Assembly: GCA_947453885.1 (NCBI GenBank)
Contig: CANGIF010000013.1
Coordinates: 1-64,000 of the forward strand
DNA from: Flavobacteriaceae bacterium
Lineage (GTDB): Bacteria > Bacteroidota > Bacteroidia > Flavobacteriales > Flavobacteriaceae
Direction: 5' to 3'
Length of the DNA stretch: 64,000 nucleotides
Below are positions 16,655 through 27,400 of the stretch, one piece after another (the first letter of the stretch is position 1; every line of letters begins with the position of its first letter). The notes under the pieces are model-generated. The model was not told the origin of the DNA. It ran no database searches and worked only from the letters and a program-made list of their open reading frames with translations. The translations under genes and the position numbers were made by a program.

Positions 16655-18643
16655 ATGACATTTCAAGAACAAATACTACAAGGAATTCCATCGGTTTTAC
16701 CGAATCCAAAACCTTATGAAACCGAAATAAATCACGCACCTAAGCGAAAAGAAATACTTTCTGACGAAGAAAAAAAACTGGCGCTCCGAAATGCACTTCG
16801 GTATTTTGAACCTCAACATCATGCCGAATTAATTGCCGAATTCAAAGCTGAGCTAGAAACTTACGGAAGAATCTACATGTATCGCCTGCGTCCTGATTAT
16901 AAGATGCACGCACGTCCAATTTCAGAATATCCTGGAAAATGTGAACAAGCAAAAGCCATTATGCTCATGATTCAAAACAATTTGGATTATGCCGTTGCGC
17001 AACATCCTCACGAATTGATTACTTATGGTGGCAATGGTGCTGTATTTTCGAATTGGGCACAATATTTATTGACGATGAAATATTTGGCAGAAATGACTGA
17101 AGAGCAAACATTAGCGATGTATTCGGGTCATCCAATGGGATTATTTCCATCTCATAAAGAAGCACCAAGAGTTGTGGTTACCAACGGAATGGTAATTCCA
17201 AATTATTCCAAACCCGATGATTGGGAAAAAATGAATGCATTGGGCGTTTCTCAATACGGGCAAATGACCGCTGGAAGTTATATGTACATCGGTCCGCAAG
17301 GAATCGTTCACGGAACTACCATCACCGTTTTAAACGGTTTCAGAAAAATAAAAAAATCGCCAAAAGGCGGATTATTCGTAACTTCTGGACTTGGCGGAAT
17401 GTCGGGCGCACAACCAAAAGCTGGAAACATCGCGGGTTGCGTTACCGTTTGTGCGGAGGTAAATCCAAAAATTACGCACATTCGTCATTCACAAGGTTGG
17501 ATAAACGAAGTGGTTGAAAATATCGAAGAATTAGTACCAAGAGTTAAAATCGCCTTAGAAAATCAGGAAGTAGTTTCGATTGCTTATTTAGGAAATGTAG
17601 TCGATGTTTGGGAACGTTTTGACCAAGAAAATTTGCATATCGATCTGGGTTCCGACCAAACTTCACTTCACAATCCATGGGCTGGTGGCTATTATCCAAT
17701 TGGTTATACTTTTGAAGAATCGAATGATTTGATGGCCAACAATCCTGACAAATTCAAAGAAGAAGTTCAAAAAACATTGCGTCGCCATGCTACAGCAATA
17801 AATAAACACACAGCTAAAGGTACTTATTTCTTCGATTATGGAAATGCCTTTTTACTAGAAGCTTCTCGAGCTGGCGCAGATGTTTTTGCCGAAAATCACA
17901 TCGATTTCAAATACAACAGCTATGTGCAAGACATCATGGGACCGATGTGTTTCGATTATGGTTTCGGTCCTTTCCGTTGGGTTTGTGCCTCAGGAAATCC
18001 AGAAGATTTAGCAAAAACAGACAAAATCGCTTGTGATGTTTTAGAAGAAATGATGAAAAATTCTCCTATCGAAATTCAACAACAAATGGCCGATAACATC
18101 CAATGGATAAAAGGCGCTCAAGAAAATAAATTAGTAGTGGGCTCACAAGCTCGTATACTTTATGCCGATGCCGAAGGTCGAATTAAAATCGCCGAAGCAT
18201 TCAATCAATCCATTAATCGTGGTGAAATAGGTTTTGTCATTTTAGGTCGTGACCACCACGATGTTTCAGGAACCGATTCGCCTTACAGAGAAACTTCTAA
18301 TATTTATGACGGTTCGCGTTTCACTGCCGATATGGCCATCCAAAACGTTATTGGAGACAGTTTCCGTGGTGCTACTTGGGTTTCTATCCACAATGGCGGT
18401 GGTGTCGGTTGGGGCGAAGTGATTAATGGCGGTTTTGGCATGGTGCTTGATGGTTCAAAAGAAGCTTCAAGACGCTTAGAATCAATGCTTTTCTGGGATG
18501 TCAACAATGGAATTTCAAGAAGAAGTTGGGCTAGAAACGAAGGTGCTGTTTTTGCAATTAAAAGAGCCATGGAAACCCAACCGTTATTAAAAGTAACCAT
18601 TCCAAATTTAGTTGATGAAACACTATTTGACAATGCTATTTAA
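16655..18643 (+). CDS. hutU: Urocanate hydratase
   Basis: HutU converts urocanate to 4-imidazolone-5-propanoate in histidine degradation, using tightly bound NAD+. The 662-residue protein is the longer Bacteroidota version of the family (about 550 in many Proteobacteria). Signatures include ITYGGNGAVFSNWAQYLLTM, LYSGHP-type AMYSGHPMGLFPS, VTSGLGGMSGAQPKA (NAD-binding region) and RHSQGWINEV, and the C-terminal DSFRGATWVSIHNGGGVGWG with YRETSN near it. No other hut gene is adjacent. Base composition is uneven and locally GC-rich compared with its neighbours; for example 17401-17460 has 35 G/C in 60. Confidence 0.93.
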   Translation: MTFQEQILQGIPSVLPNPKPYETEINHAPKRKEILSDEEKKLALRNALRYFEPQHHAELIAEFKAELETYGRIYMYRLRPDYKMHARPISEYPGKCEQAKAIMLMIQNNLDYAVAQHPHELITYGGNGAVFSNWAQYLLTMKYLAEMTEEQTLAMYSGHPMGLFPSHKEAPRVVVTNGMVIPNYSKPDDWEKMNALGVSQYGQMTAGSYMYIGPQGIVHGTTITVLNGFRKIKKSPKGGLFVTSGLGGMSGAQPKAGNIAGCVTVCAEVNPKITHIRHSQGWINEVVENIEELVPRVKIALENQEVVSIAYLGNVVDVWERFDQENLHIDLGSDQTSLHNPWAGGYYPIGYTFEESNDLMANNPDKFKEEVQKTLRRHATAINKHTAKGTYFFDYGNAFLLEASRAGADVFAENHIDFKYNSYVQDIMGPMCFDYGFGPFRWVCASGNPEDLAKTDKIACDVLEEMMKNSPIEIQQQMADNIQWIKGAQENKLVVGSQARILYADAEGRIKIAEAFNQSINRGEIGFVILGRDHHDVSGTDSPYRETSNIYDGSRFTADMAIQNVIGDSFRGATWVSIHNGGGVGWGEVINGGFGMVLDGSKEASRRLESMLFWDVNNGISRRSWARNEGAVFAIKRAMETQPLLKVTIPNLVDETLFDNAI

Positions 18644-18673
18644 AGTTCAAAATGAAACCCTAAATTTTTAATT

Positions 18674-19204
18674 ATGAAAAAAAATGTTGCTTACATAACC
18701 TTTTTATTAGTCTTACTTACTGCTTGTAGTTCAATTAGTGTTAACACGGACTATGATAAAAAAATTGATTTTAAATCATACAAAACTTATGCTTTTTACA
18801 AAACAGGTATCGACAAGGTTGAAATTTCTGATTTAGATAAAAAACGAATTCTCAATTCAATTGATGAAGCGATGACTTTGAAAGGTTTTACTAAAAGTGA
18901 AAAACCAGATTTACTCATAAATTTTAATACTAAATCCGAAAAAAACATATCCGTAAGTCCTTATTATGGTGGCTGGGGATTTGGTTATGGCTGGAATTCT
19001 GGCTATTATGGAAATGCATCAGTATATTCTTCAATCGAAGGAGTATTAACAATTGACATAATAGATGCCGCTAAGAAAGAATTAATTTGGCAAGGAGAAG
19101 GAGTTGGAATACTTACCAAAAATGTTGACGAAAAAGAAGCCACTATTAAAAAGTTTGTTACTAAAATAGTTGCGCAATTTCCTCCTTTGGAACAAAAAAA
19201 GTAA
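18674..19204 (+). CDS. DUF4136-type lipoprotein
   Basis: A 176-residue lipoprotein with a signal peptide ending in the lipobox LLTAC (Cys at about residue 16). The body has the DUF4136 pattern: VNTDYDKKIDFKSYKTYAFY near the N-terminus, a helix RILNSIDEAMTLKGF with KPDLLINF, and after a Gly/Tyr-rich stretch (YYGGWGFGYGWNSGYYG) the strand IEGVLTIDIIDAAKKELIWQGEG. The family is widespread in Gram-negative bacteria, likely sits in the outer membrane facing the periplasm, and has no known activity. It lies 30 bases after hutU. Confidence 0.87.
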   Translation: MKKNVAYITFLLVLLTACSSISVNTDYDKKIDFKSYKTYAFYKTGIDKVEISDLDKKRILNSIDEAMTLKGFTKSEKPDLLINFNTKSEKNISVSPYYGGWGFGYGWNSGYYGNASVYSSIEGVLTIDIIDAAKKELIWQGEGVGILTKNVDEKEATIKKFVTKIVAQFPPLEQKK

Positions 19205-19294
19205 TGTTAGAATAAAAGAATAACGAATAATTTACTATTAGAATTTTAATTTTAATTGAAAAAACTTGAAAACTAATTTTTCATAAATAAATAG

Positions 19295-19302
19295 TAGCTT
19301 TG
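19295..19302 (+). promoter_or_regulatory. -7 promoter element of prfC
   Basis: TAGCTTTG matches TAnnTTTG, 19 bases upstream of the ATG at 19322. Confidence 0.55.
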
Positions 19303-19321
19303 CAAGCTATATACAAACTAT

Positions 19322-20911
19322 ATGAGTTTTTTAAAAGAAATCGAACGAAGAAGAACTTTTGGAATAATTTCGCATCCAGATGCAGGAAAGACAACTTTAA
19401 CTGAAAAATTATTGCTTTTTGGAGGCGCAATTCAAGAAGCAGGTGCTGTTAAAAATAACAAGATAAAAAAAGGAGCAACCAGCGATTTCATGGAAATTGA
19501 AAGACAAAGAGGGATATCCGTTTCTACTTCAGTTCTAGCTTTTAATTATAAAGATAAAAAAATAAATATTTTAGACACACCTGGTCATAAGGATTTTGCT
19601 GAAGATACATTTAGAACATTAACAGCAGTTGACAGTGTAATTGTAGTTATAGATGTTGCAAAAGGTGTTGAAGAACAAACTGAAAAATTAGTTGCTGTTT
19701 GTCGCATGCGAAAAATTCCTATAATTGTTTTTATAAACAAATTAGATAGAGAAGGAAAAGATGCTTTTGATTTAATGGATGAAGTAGAGCAAAAACTTGG
19801 GTTAACTGTAACTCCATTAAGTTTTCCTATTGGTATGGGATATGATTTTCAAGGAATTTATAATTTATGGGAAAAAAATATAAATTTATTTAGTGGAGAT
19901 AGCAGAAAAAACATAGAAGATACCATAGCTTTTTCTGATGTTCTTAGCCCTCAATTAGAAACAATAATTGGACAATTACCTGCTAATAAACTTAGAGAAG
20001 AACTTGAATTAATAGATGAAGTGTATCCGAAATTTAATAGGCAAGAATATTTAGATGGTAAAATTCAACCTGTTTTTTTTGGATCGGCTTTGAATAATTT
20101 TGGAGTTCGGGAACTTTTAGATTGTTTTGTTGAAATAGCTCCTACACCGAGACCAAAAGAATCTGAAACAAGATTAATAAATCCTGCAGAAGAAAAAATG
20201 ACTGGATTTGTTTTTAAAATCCATGCCAATATGGACCCAAAACATAGAGATCGTCTAGCATTTATTAAAATTGTCTCTGGAACTTTTGAGCGCAACAAAC
20301 CATATTTTCATGTACGTCAAAAAAAGAATTTAAAGTTTTCCAGTCCAAATGCTTTTTTTGCAGAAAAAAAAGAAATAGTTGACATTTCATATCCAGGAGA
20401 TATTGTAGGTTTACACGATACTGGAAATTTTAAAATTGGAGACACGCTTACCGAAGGTGAAATTACTAATTTTAAAGGAATTCCTAGCTTTTCACCAGAG
20501 CATTTTAGATATATAAATAATGCTGATCCTCTAAAAGCAAAACAATTAGAAAAAGGTATTGACCAATTAATGGATGAAGGTGTTGCCCAATTATTTACCT
20601 TAGAATTGAACAATCGGAAAATAATTGGTACAGTAGGAGCGCTTCAATATGAAGTAATTCAATATAGACTTGAACACGAATATGGAGCAAAATGTTCTTA
20701 CGAAAATTTTCCAGTCCACAAAGCATGTTGGGTTCAGCCAATTGATATTAAAAGTGATGAATTCAAAGAATTTAGAAGAATAAAACAAAAATTTCTAGCA
20801 CACGATAAATATGGTCAATTGGTTTTTTTAGCAGATTCAGACTTTACTATTCAACTGACTCAATCAAAATACCCTAATGTAAAATTGTATTTTACTTCTG
20901 AATTTAATTAA
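19322..20911 (+). CDS. prfC: Peptide chain release factor 3
   Basis: RF3 is a translational GTPase that removes RF1 and RF2 from the ribosome after peptide release. The 529-residue length is normal. G motifs are complete: G1 SHPDAGKTTLTEK, switch I region RGISVSTSVLAF, G3 DTPGHKDFAEDTFR, G4 NKLDREG and G5-like SFPIGMG. Domain II starts near GFVFKIHANMDPKHRDRLAF, which is diagnostic for RF3 rather than EF-G. The C-terminal QYEVIQYRLEHEYGAKC is also typical. Monocistronic, with its own promoter and an A/T-only hairpin downstream. Confidence 0.96.
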   Translation: MSFLKEIERRRTFGIISHPDAGKTTLTEKLLLFGGAIQEAGAVKNNKIKKGATSDFMEIERQRGISVSTSVLAFNYKDKKINILDTPGHKDFAEDTFRTLTAVDSVIVVIDVAKGVEEQTEKLVAVCRMRKIPIIVFINKLDREGKDAFDLMDEVEQKLGLTVTPLSFPIGMGYDFQGIYNLWEKNINLFSGDSRKNIEDTIAFSDVLSPQLETIIGQLPANKLREELELIDEVYPKFNRQEYLDGKIQPVFFGSALNNFGVRELLDCFVEIAPTPRPKESETRLINPAEEKMTGFVFKIHANMDPKHRDRLAFIKIVSGTFERNKPYFHVRQKKNLKFSSPNAFFAEKKEIVDISYPGDIVGLHDTGNFKIGDTLTEGEITNFKGIPSFSPEHFRYINNADPLKAKQLEKGIDQLMDEGVAQLFTLELNNRKIIGTVGALQYEVIQYRLEHEYGAKCSYENFPVHKACWVQPIDIKSDEFKEFRRIKQKFLAHDKYGQLVFLADSDFTIQLTQSKYPNVKLYFTSEFN

Positions 20912-20945
20912 CTTAAAATAGACAAAACGATTTCTCAATAATCAA

Positions 20946-20990
20946 TTTAAAAAAAAAAAATATTAATTCATAAAATATTTTTTTTTTAAA
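20946..20990 (+). terminator. A/T-only hairpin after prfC
   Basis: A run of about twelve A residues followed by TATT is mirrored by AATATT and ten T residues across a 9-base loop. Position after the prfC stop and the T run fit a terminator, although the stem contains no G or C. Confidence 0.5.
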
Positions 20991-21030
20991 ATAGTATTAT
21001 TACCTTTACGCCATAATAAATTGAATCAAC

Positions 21031-21249
21031 ATGAAAACAAATTTACTAAAATTTTACATCCTAGCTTTTGTATTACTATCTGATTTTACAATATTTGCTC
21101 AACCAGGTATGAATAATGATGGCGGTAACTTAGAAGGAGAAGATGCTCCACCTACTCCAATTAACGGAAAAATAATTTGGCTAGGAATTGTTGGTGTTTT
21201 ATTTGCAATTTATTCTTTAAATAAATTTAAAAACAAAGCAAAAGCTTAA
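21031..21249 (+). CDS. Small signal-peptide and membrane-anchor protein
   Basis: A 72-residue protein with a signal peptide (LKFYILAFVLLSDFTIFAQ), a short acidic Gly/Asn/Pro linker (GGNLEGEDAPPTPI) and one C-terminal transmembrane helix (KIIWLGIVGVLFAIYSL) ending in the basic tail NKFKNKAKA. Proteins of this build occur in many Flavobacteriia, with no assigned function. It would expose only the short linker to the periplasm and remain anchored in the inner membrane. TACCTTTA at 21000 resembles the promoter consensus with one mismatch. The gene ends beside a very long inverted repeat. Confidence 0.7.
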   Translation: MKTNLLKFYILAFVLLSDFTIFAQPGMNNDGGNLEGEDAPPTPINGKIIWLGIVGVLFAIYSLNKFKNKAKA

Positions 21250-21250
21250 A

Positions 21251-21309
21251 AAATACTTTTAAACATAAAAAAACTGCAAATTGCAGTTTTTTTATGTTTA
21301 AAAGTATTT
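21251..21309. terminator. Perfect 29-bp inverted repeat, probable bidirectional terminator
   Basis: Left arm 21251-21279 and right arm 21281-21309 are exact reverse complements around one base. The inner part is seven A, CTGCAA, A, TTGCAG and seven T, the shape of a terminator working in both directions. The outer arms add sixteen further paired bases, which is longer than termination needs. Confidence 0.8.
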
Positions 21310-21341
21310 GAATATTAATACTATTTGTCTTTTTGAAATGT

Positions 21342-21377
21342 AAAAAGCTTTTTGAAATAAATTCAAAAAGCTTTTTT
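21342..21377. terminator. Second bidirectional terminator, end of the giant surface-protein gene
   Basis: The arms AAAAAGCTTTTTGAA and TTCAAAAAGCTTTTT flank a short AT loop and are bordered by A and T runs on the two sides. It lies 38 bases beyond the stop of the giant minus-strand gene. Confidence 0.7.
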
Positions 21378-21414
21378 GTTAGTATAAAATTGAAATTAAT
21401 AAAATTTTAAGCAA

Positions 21415-24400
21415 TTAATTCAGCACTTTTTTACTTATCCTTTCATGATTGGTTGTTTCTATTTGTACAATTAATACTTGATTTGCAAATTCAGAACCAT
21501 CTATCTCATACTGATTTGAATTAATTGCTGCTTTATTTAATAACAATCTGCCTCTAGTATCAAAAACTTTGATAGTATCCATTAAAACAGCCCCAGAGTT
21601 GATTGTTATAGTAGTGTTGTTTTTATAAATTATAACACTCTCATTAGAAAAATGAGTGGTCGTTAATGTTGGGTTTTGATACAAAATTTCAAACCTGTCG
21701 GTAAAAATACCAGAATTTGAAGCAAATGAATAATTTCCTGATTTTAAATTTTGAGTAACTCCTAATAATTTATCTTTAATATAAATATCTTGTATGGTAT
21801 TAAAAATTCCATCTGTTCTATTCAAAGAAATAGTGTAACTATTTGCCGTATCTGTTTTGAATTGAAGAGGAGTAACATCCGTTGCAACAAATTCAGGTTT
21901 AGCACAAATTGCTAGTTCGTTTCCATCAATTACTGCTGTTAATGCTGTTTGACAGTCGTTAATGTAAATTCCATCTAAACCATTATCATATCCTGTTGTG
22001 GCATTAGGTAAATAAGCAACCATTAATTGACCAAATTTATCTGAAGTATCATTTGTTACATCTAACCAAAACCTGTTTTTTTGATTTAATCTAAAAAACT
22101 GATCTACATTTTGATTGGTTCTCATTGAATTTGAAAAATTTACTGTACTTTGATTTTCTTTAACTCTAACCAAAAAGCCTTGTCCTACAGAAATTAAATT
22201 ATCATCTACATAAAAAGTATGTCCATTATTACGAGTACATCCAGCTGTTGTACAAGTAGAATAGGAAGTCATGTTGTACATATCATTTGTTTTACGCCAT
22301 AACCATATTGTACCATCAATTTGGTTTTGATTTTGTGAAATGAATTCTGGAATTAAAATTGTTGAAGGGTACGGATTTCCAATTGCATTATATCGGAATA
22401 CTTCGCTTCCACCATCAACTAGCCCATTAATTGTGTAAGGCCCATTATTTGGAGTACCAACAAAACTTCCTTCAAATCTAGCTGGTAAATTTGTACCTGG
22501 AGTATGACTATTTGGCCCATTAAAAGGTATCCAATTATTTGGCATTCTTATTAAATATCCTTTACCAACTTCAAAAATAGTTGCTTGAGGATCTACCATG
22601 TTATACAAATTTGTATAGGTATTGTACTCATAAAACCTTCTGTTATTGGGAAGAATGTTAGAAGTTAAAGGCGAAAAATTAAACAAAGTTTGTGTACTTG
22701 AAACTGGGGACGACCACAAAGTATAATCAAGTCTAAATAAAGGTGACGATTTTCTTTTTACAGTTACAGAACCACTATTTGAAACATCCGAATTTTGAAT
22801 TAAATTAGTGTCATTCTCCATCGTAAAATTGCTTCCTGAATCTACAGTTAATGTTCCGTTTAATGTAATATTAAAGCCATTCGTCAGTACTACATTAGCA
22901 TTGTTGGTTACCCACATTGTACAACCGTATAAATTTACTGTACCAGTATAATTTCCAGTAAAAACAATTGATTTTGTAATGTTTGTGTCAGATGGTTCTC
23001 CATCGCTCCAAGCCGAACCGTCCCAAACTGTTGAAATTATAGAAACGGTTGCATAATTTGAATAAACTGTTGAACACCCATTATTTAGTAATACTGCTCT
23101 TATAAAAGTTGTCTGATATACATTTCCAATTAAACTTCCAGTTAATGTTGATGTTGTTTCGTTAATATCTATAGGTGAGGCAAACAGATAATCGGTTGCT
23201 TTTTGCCATTTTACAATAGTTCCAACTGTATCTACAACGGAGAAACCAGAAGGTTGTGTACCAGCACAAATTGTTTGATTCCCAATAACACTACCTCCAT
23301 TAGAGGCTGCGCTTACAGTAATTGTTACTACTGATGAATATACATCTGAACAGCTACCGTTGTGAACTACCGCTCTAAAATAGGTTGTTAATCCTAAATT
23401 TCCAATTGCTGTACCAGCCAATGTACTTGACGTTTCTGTAATATCTACAAGATTATTAAAAGTAATATCAGTTGCTTTTTGCCATTTTACTATACTGCCT
23501 GAATATCCAACAAGACTTAAATCACTTGGTAAAGATTGTGTACAAATAGTTTGATTTGAATTTATAGTTCCACCTACTGGAGAAGGAGTAACTGAAATGG
23601 TAACATAATTTGATGTTGTAGCTTCACAAACACCATTTTGTACAAATACTCTAAAATAAGTAGTTGCATTTAAATTTCCAATTGAAGTGCCACTCAAAGT
23701 ATTTGTTGTATTAGTAATATCATTATAAGATGTAAAAGTAACGTCATTTGAAATTTGCCATTTTACAACGCTACCAGTGTTTCCAGTTAAGAGTAAATTT
23801 ACTGGTTGAGTTCCAGAACAAATTGTTTGATCAGTATTAAGAGTGCCTCCATTTGAAACCTGATTAATTGTAATGGTTACATAAGAAGAATAAACAACTG
23901 AACAATTACCATTTTGAATCACAGCTCTAAAATACGTTGTTGCTGCTAAAGTACCTATAGTAGTTCCTAATAAAGTTCCTGAAGTAGCTACGATGTCTAT
24001 TGGACTTGTAAAAGATGGAGATAAAGATTTTTGCCATTTTAGTATAGACCCAGAATAACCAGTTAAATTTAAATCAGTTGGCATAGTACCTGTACAAATT
24101 GTTTGATCATTTGAAATTGTGCCACCTACTGAAGCTGGGTTAACAGTAACTGTTACATAATTAGAAGAATAAGCACTTGAACAACCTCCATTTTGAACAA
24201 CAGCTCTAAAATAAGTAGTATCTGTTAATGACCCAACCTCACTGCTAATCAAAGGTGAAGAAGTGAATGGAATATCCACCGGATAGGTAAAGTTTGGCTC
24301 ATTTGCTTTTTGCCATTTTATTACATTTCCAGTAAAATTATTCAAATTTAAATCTGAAATTAAAGTCCCTGAACATATTGTTTGATTTGAGGAAACTACT

Positions 24401-27400
24401 CCACCTACTGATGGAACTGAAACTGTAATGGTTATAAAATTAGAATTTACTACTGAGCAATTTCCACTTTGAACAACTGCTCTATAATATGTTGTTGTTG
24501 AAAGTGTTCCTATATTCTCACTTGTTAGAATGTTTGAAGTACTGGATGTAATATCAATTGGGGAAGTAAATAAATAGGAGCTTGATTTTTGCCATTTTAA
24601 AACCGTACCAACTGCGCCTCCCAAAATTAAATCGTTCGGTTGAGATCCTGTACAAATGGATTGATCACTAGTAACAGTTCCTGAAATAGTCAATGGATTT
24701 ACCTCAATTTGAACATAACTTGAATAATCAACTGGATTAACCCCACTTTGTACAACTGCTCTTATGAAAGTAGTTGCTGTTAAACTTCCTAAGGTAGAGC
24801 CTAATAAAGTTGTGCTCAAATTAGAAATATCAACTGGAGCAGTAAAAGTAGCATCAGTAGCTTTTTGCCATTTTACTACATTTCCAACATTTCCGCTTAA
24901 AACAATATTTGATGGTATTGAACCCGTACAAATTGTTTGATTAGTAGCTACTGTACCCCCAACGGTTAAAGGATCTACAATAATTGTAACATAATTTGAA
25001 TAATCTGTTGAACAACTTCCATTTTGAACGATTGCTCTAACATAAATAGTTTGCGTTAAATTACCAAATACCGAACCGTTTAAAACATTGGTTGTAAAAT
25101 TTAAATCTATTGGCGATGTAAAACTCGAATTTGTGTCTTTTTGCCATTTTACTACAAAACCATTATTACCAGATAAAGTTAAATCGGAAGGTTGCGTATT
25201 GTATCCAATTGCTTGATTTGAACTAATATTACCTCCAATAGATACAGAAGTAACGGTAATAGTAGCGTAAGCAGCATTTTCAACACTACAAGCCCCATTT
25301 TGAACAATTGCTCTGAAATAGGTTGTTGCCGTTAAACTTCCAATTACAGTTCCACTCAAGATATTTGATGTATATGAAAGATCTTCAGGAGACGTAAAAG
25401 AAGAATTTGATGCTTTTTGCCATTTTAAAATTGATCCTACATTCCCATTTACACTTAAATCAGAAGGTGAAGTTCCAGAACAAATAGTTTGATTTGAAAC
25501 AACAGTTCCTCCAACAGAAGTGGCATTTACTGTTATTGTTGCATAATTAGAAGTAGCAATAGCACAACTTCCATTTTGAATAATCGCTCTATAATAGGTA
25601 GTACTTGAAAGAGCTCCTATGTCAGTTCCTAACAAAGTTGCTGTAGTATTTGTTATATCTACTGGGTTACTGAATGAAGTATCTGTTGAACTTTGCCATT
25701 TAACAATTGTCCCCGAATATCCTAACAAAGTTAAATTGGCAGGTAGTGAACCATTACAAATTGCTTGATTAGTAGAAACAGTTCCTCCTATAGAATTTGG
25801 ATTAACTGTAATACTACTATAATTTGATGAAGTTACACTTGCACAACCTCCATTTTGTATAATAGCTCTAAAAAATGTAGTGGTTGATAAAGTTCCAATT
25901 ATTGAACCTCCCAAAGTTGAAGAAGTATTTATAATATCCGTTGGACTTGTAAATAAAGAATTCAAAGCACTTTGCCATTTGATTACATTTCCAGTATTTC
26001 CCGACAATACTATATCTGAAGGTTGACTACCAGCACAAATAACTTGATCTCCTGTAACGGTTCCTCCTATTGAATTTGTACTAACAGTTATGACAACTGC
26101 TGTTGAAATTGCGCTAGAACATACACCATTTTGTACAATTGCTCTAAAATATGTTGTTGCCGTTAAACTTCCAATTGTACTTCCTGTTAAAGTAGTTGAT
26201 GTATTCGCAATATCAATTGGACTTAAAAATGAAGCATCTGATGCTTTTTGCCATTTAATAACACTACCTACATTTCCAGACAAAGTTACACTTGAAGGTT
26301 GAGAACCCGAACAAATTGATTGATCAGACGAAATTACTCCACCATTAGAAACAGCATTTACGGTAACTACTTGAGATATTGCAGAAGTAGTGTTTGTACA
26401 AACAGAGTCAACTCTTCTTACCCAATATGTTGTAGTTGTAATTGGTGCAACAGTAATTGAAGCTCCATTTTGACCTGCTATTACATTTGTGCCAACAGTT
26501 CCATTTCCCCATTGATAAGTTCCTAAAGTTCCTAAAGTTCCTCCTGAAGCTGTCAAAGTAGTCGTTGTTCCATTACAAATGGTAGTTGTTCCTGATAAAG
26601 ATGTTGGAGTCGAAGAATTTGAAGCAATTGTAACAACTGTTACTAATTGCGTTACTCCAGTTGTCGATAAATTACATGGTGCTCCATCTAACCGATTCAC
26701 CCAATAGGTTGTAGTTGAACTTGGAGAAACAGTTATACTTGCCCCGGTTTGACCAGCTATAATATTTGAACCAACAACTGACCCTGTGCCCCATTGGTAA
26801 ACAGCCCCTGACGAAAGTGTACCTCCTGATGCCGTTAACGTTGTACTTGATCCATTACAAATGGTAGTTGTTCCAGAAATAGTTGTTGGTGCCGTAGAAC
26901 TGTTACAAGGGATATAGTTAAACACAATTCTTGAAATGGCAGGTTGTTGATAATAATCAAAGACCAAATTTGTACTTCCATTCAGATAAACTGTTGAAGT
27001 AGTTGAAGAATAAGCATGTGTTGTCCAATTGGATAATGCACTAACATAAGAGGCACCTCCGTCTATACTAAAACGATAGCCATCGTCTGCTCCAGTTGTT
27101 ACTTTATAATAGTCGGGCGCAAATGATTTTGTCATTTTAAATTTTATAGCATAATTTATGGTAAAAGAATTACATAAGGAAGTTCCTGACATATAGGCTC
27201 CTGAATTGTAGTTCTGATCAAATTGTTCGGTTTGAGTAACAAATCCTTGATAAGTAGTTGTAAACGCATCAGCGGGAGGACTTGTTGTAGAAATTGGCGA
27301 ATATACGTAACCAATCCATGAATCGGCACCATACGTCACTTGATCACCCGAAGTAGAAGTTTCCGTTACCGTTACCATTAATCGGTCTTGACTTTCACAG

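Noticed and set aside
23036..26355. Regular 276-base repeats, first considered as a CRISPR-like or satellite array
   Set aside because: The period is a multiple of three, the copies are conserved in protein but not in DNA, and they lie inside one open frame.
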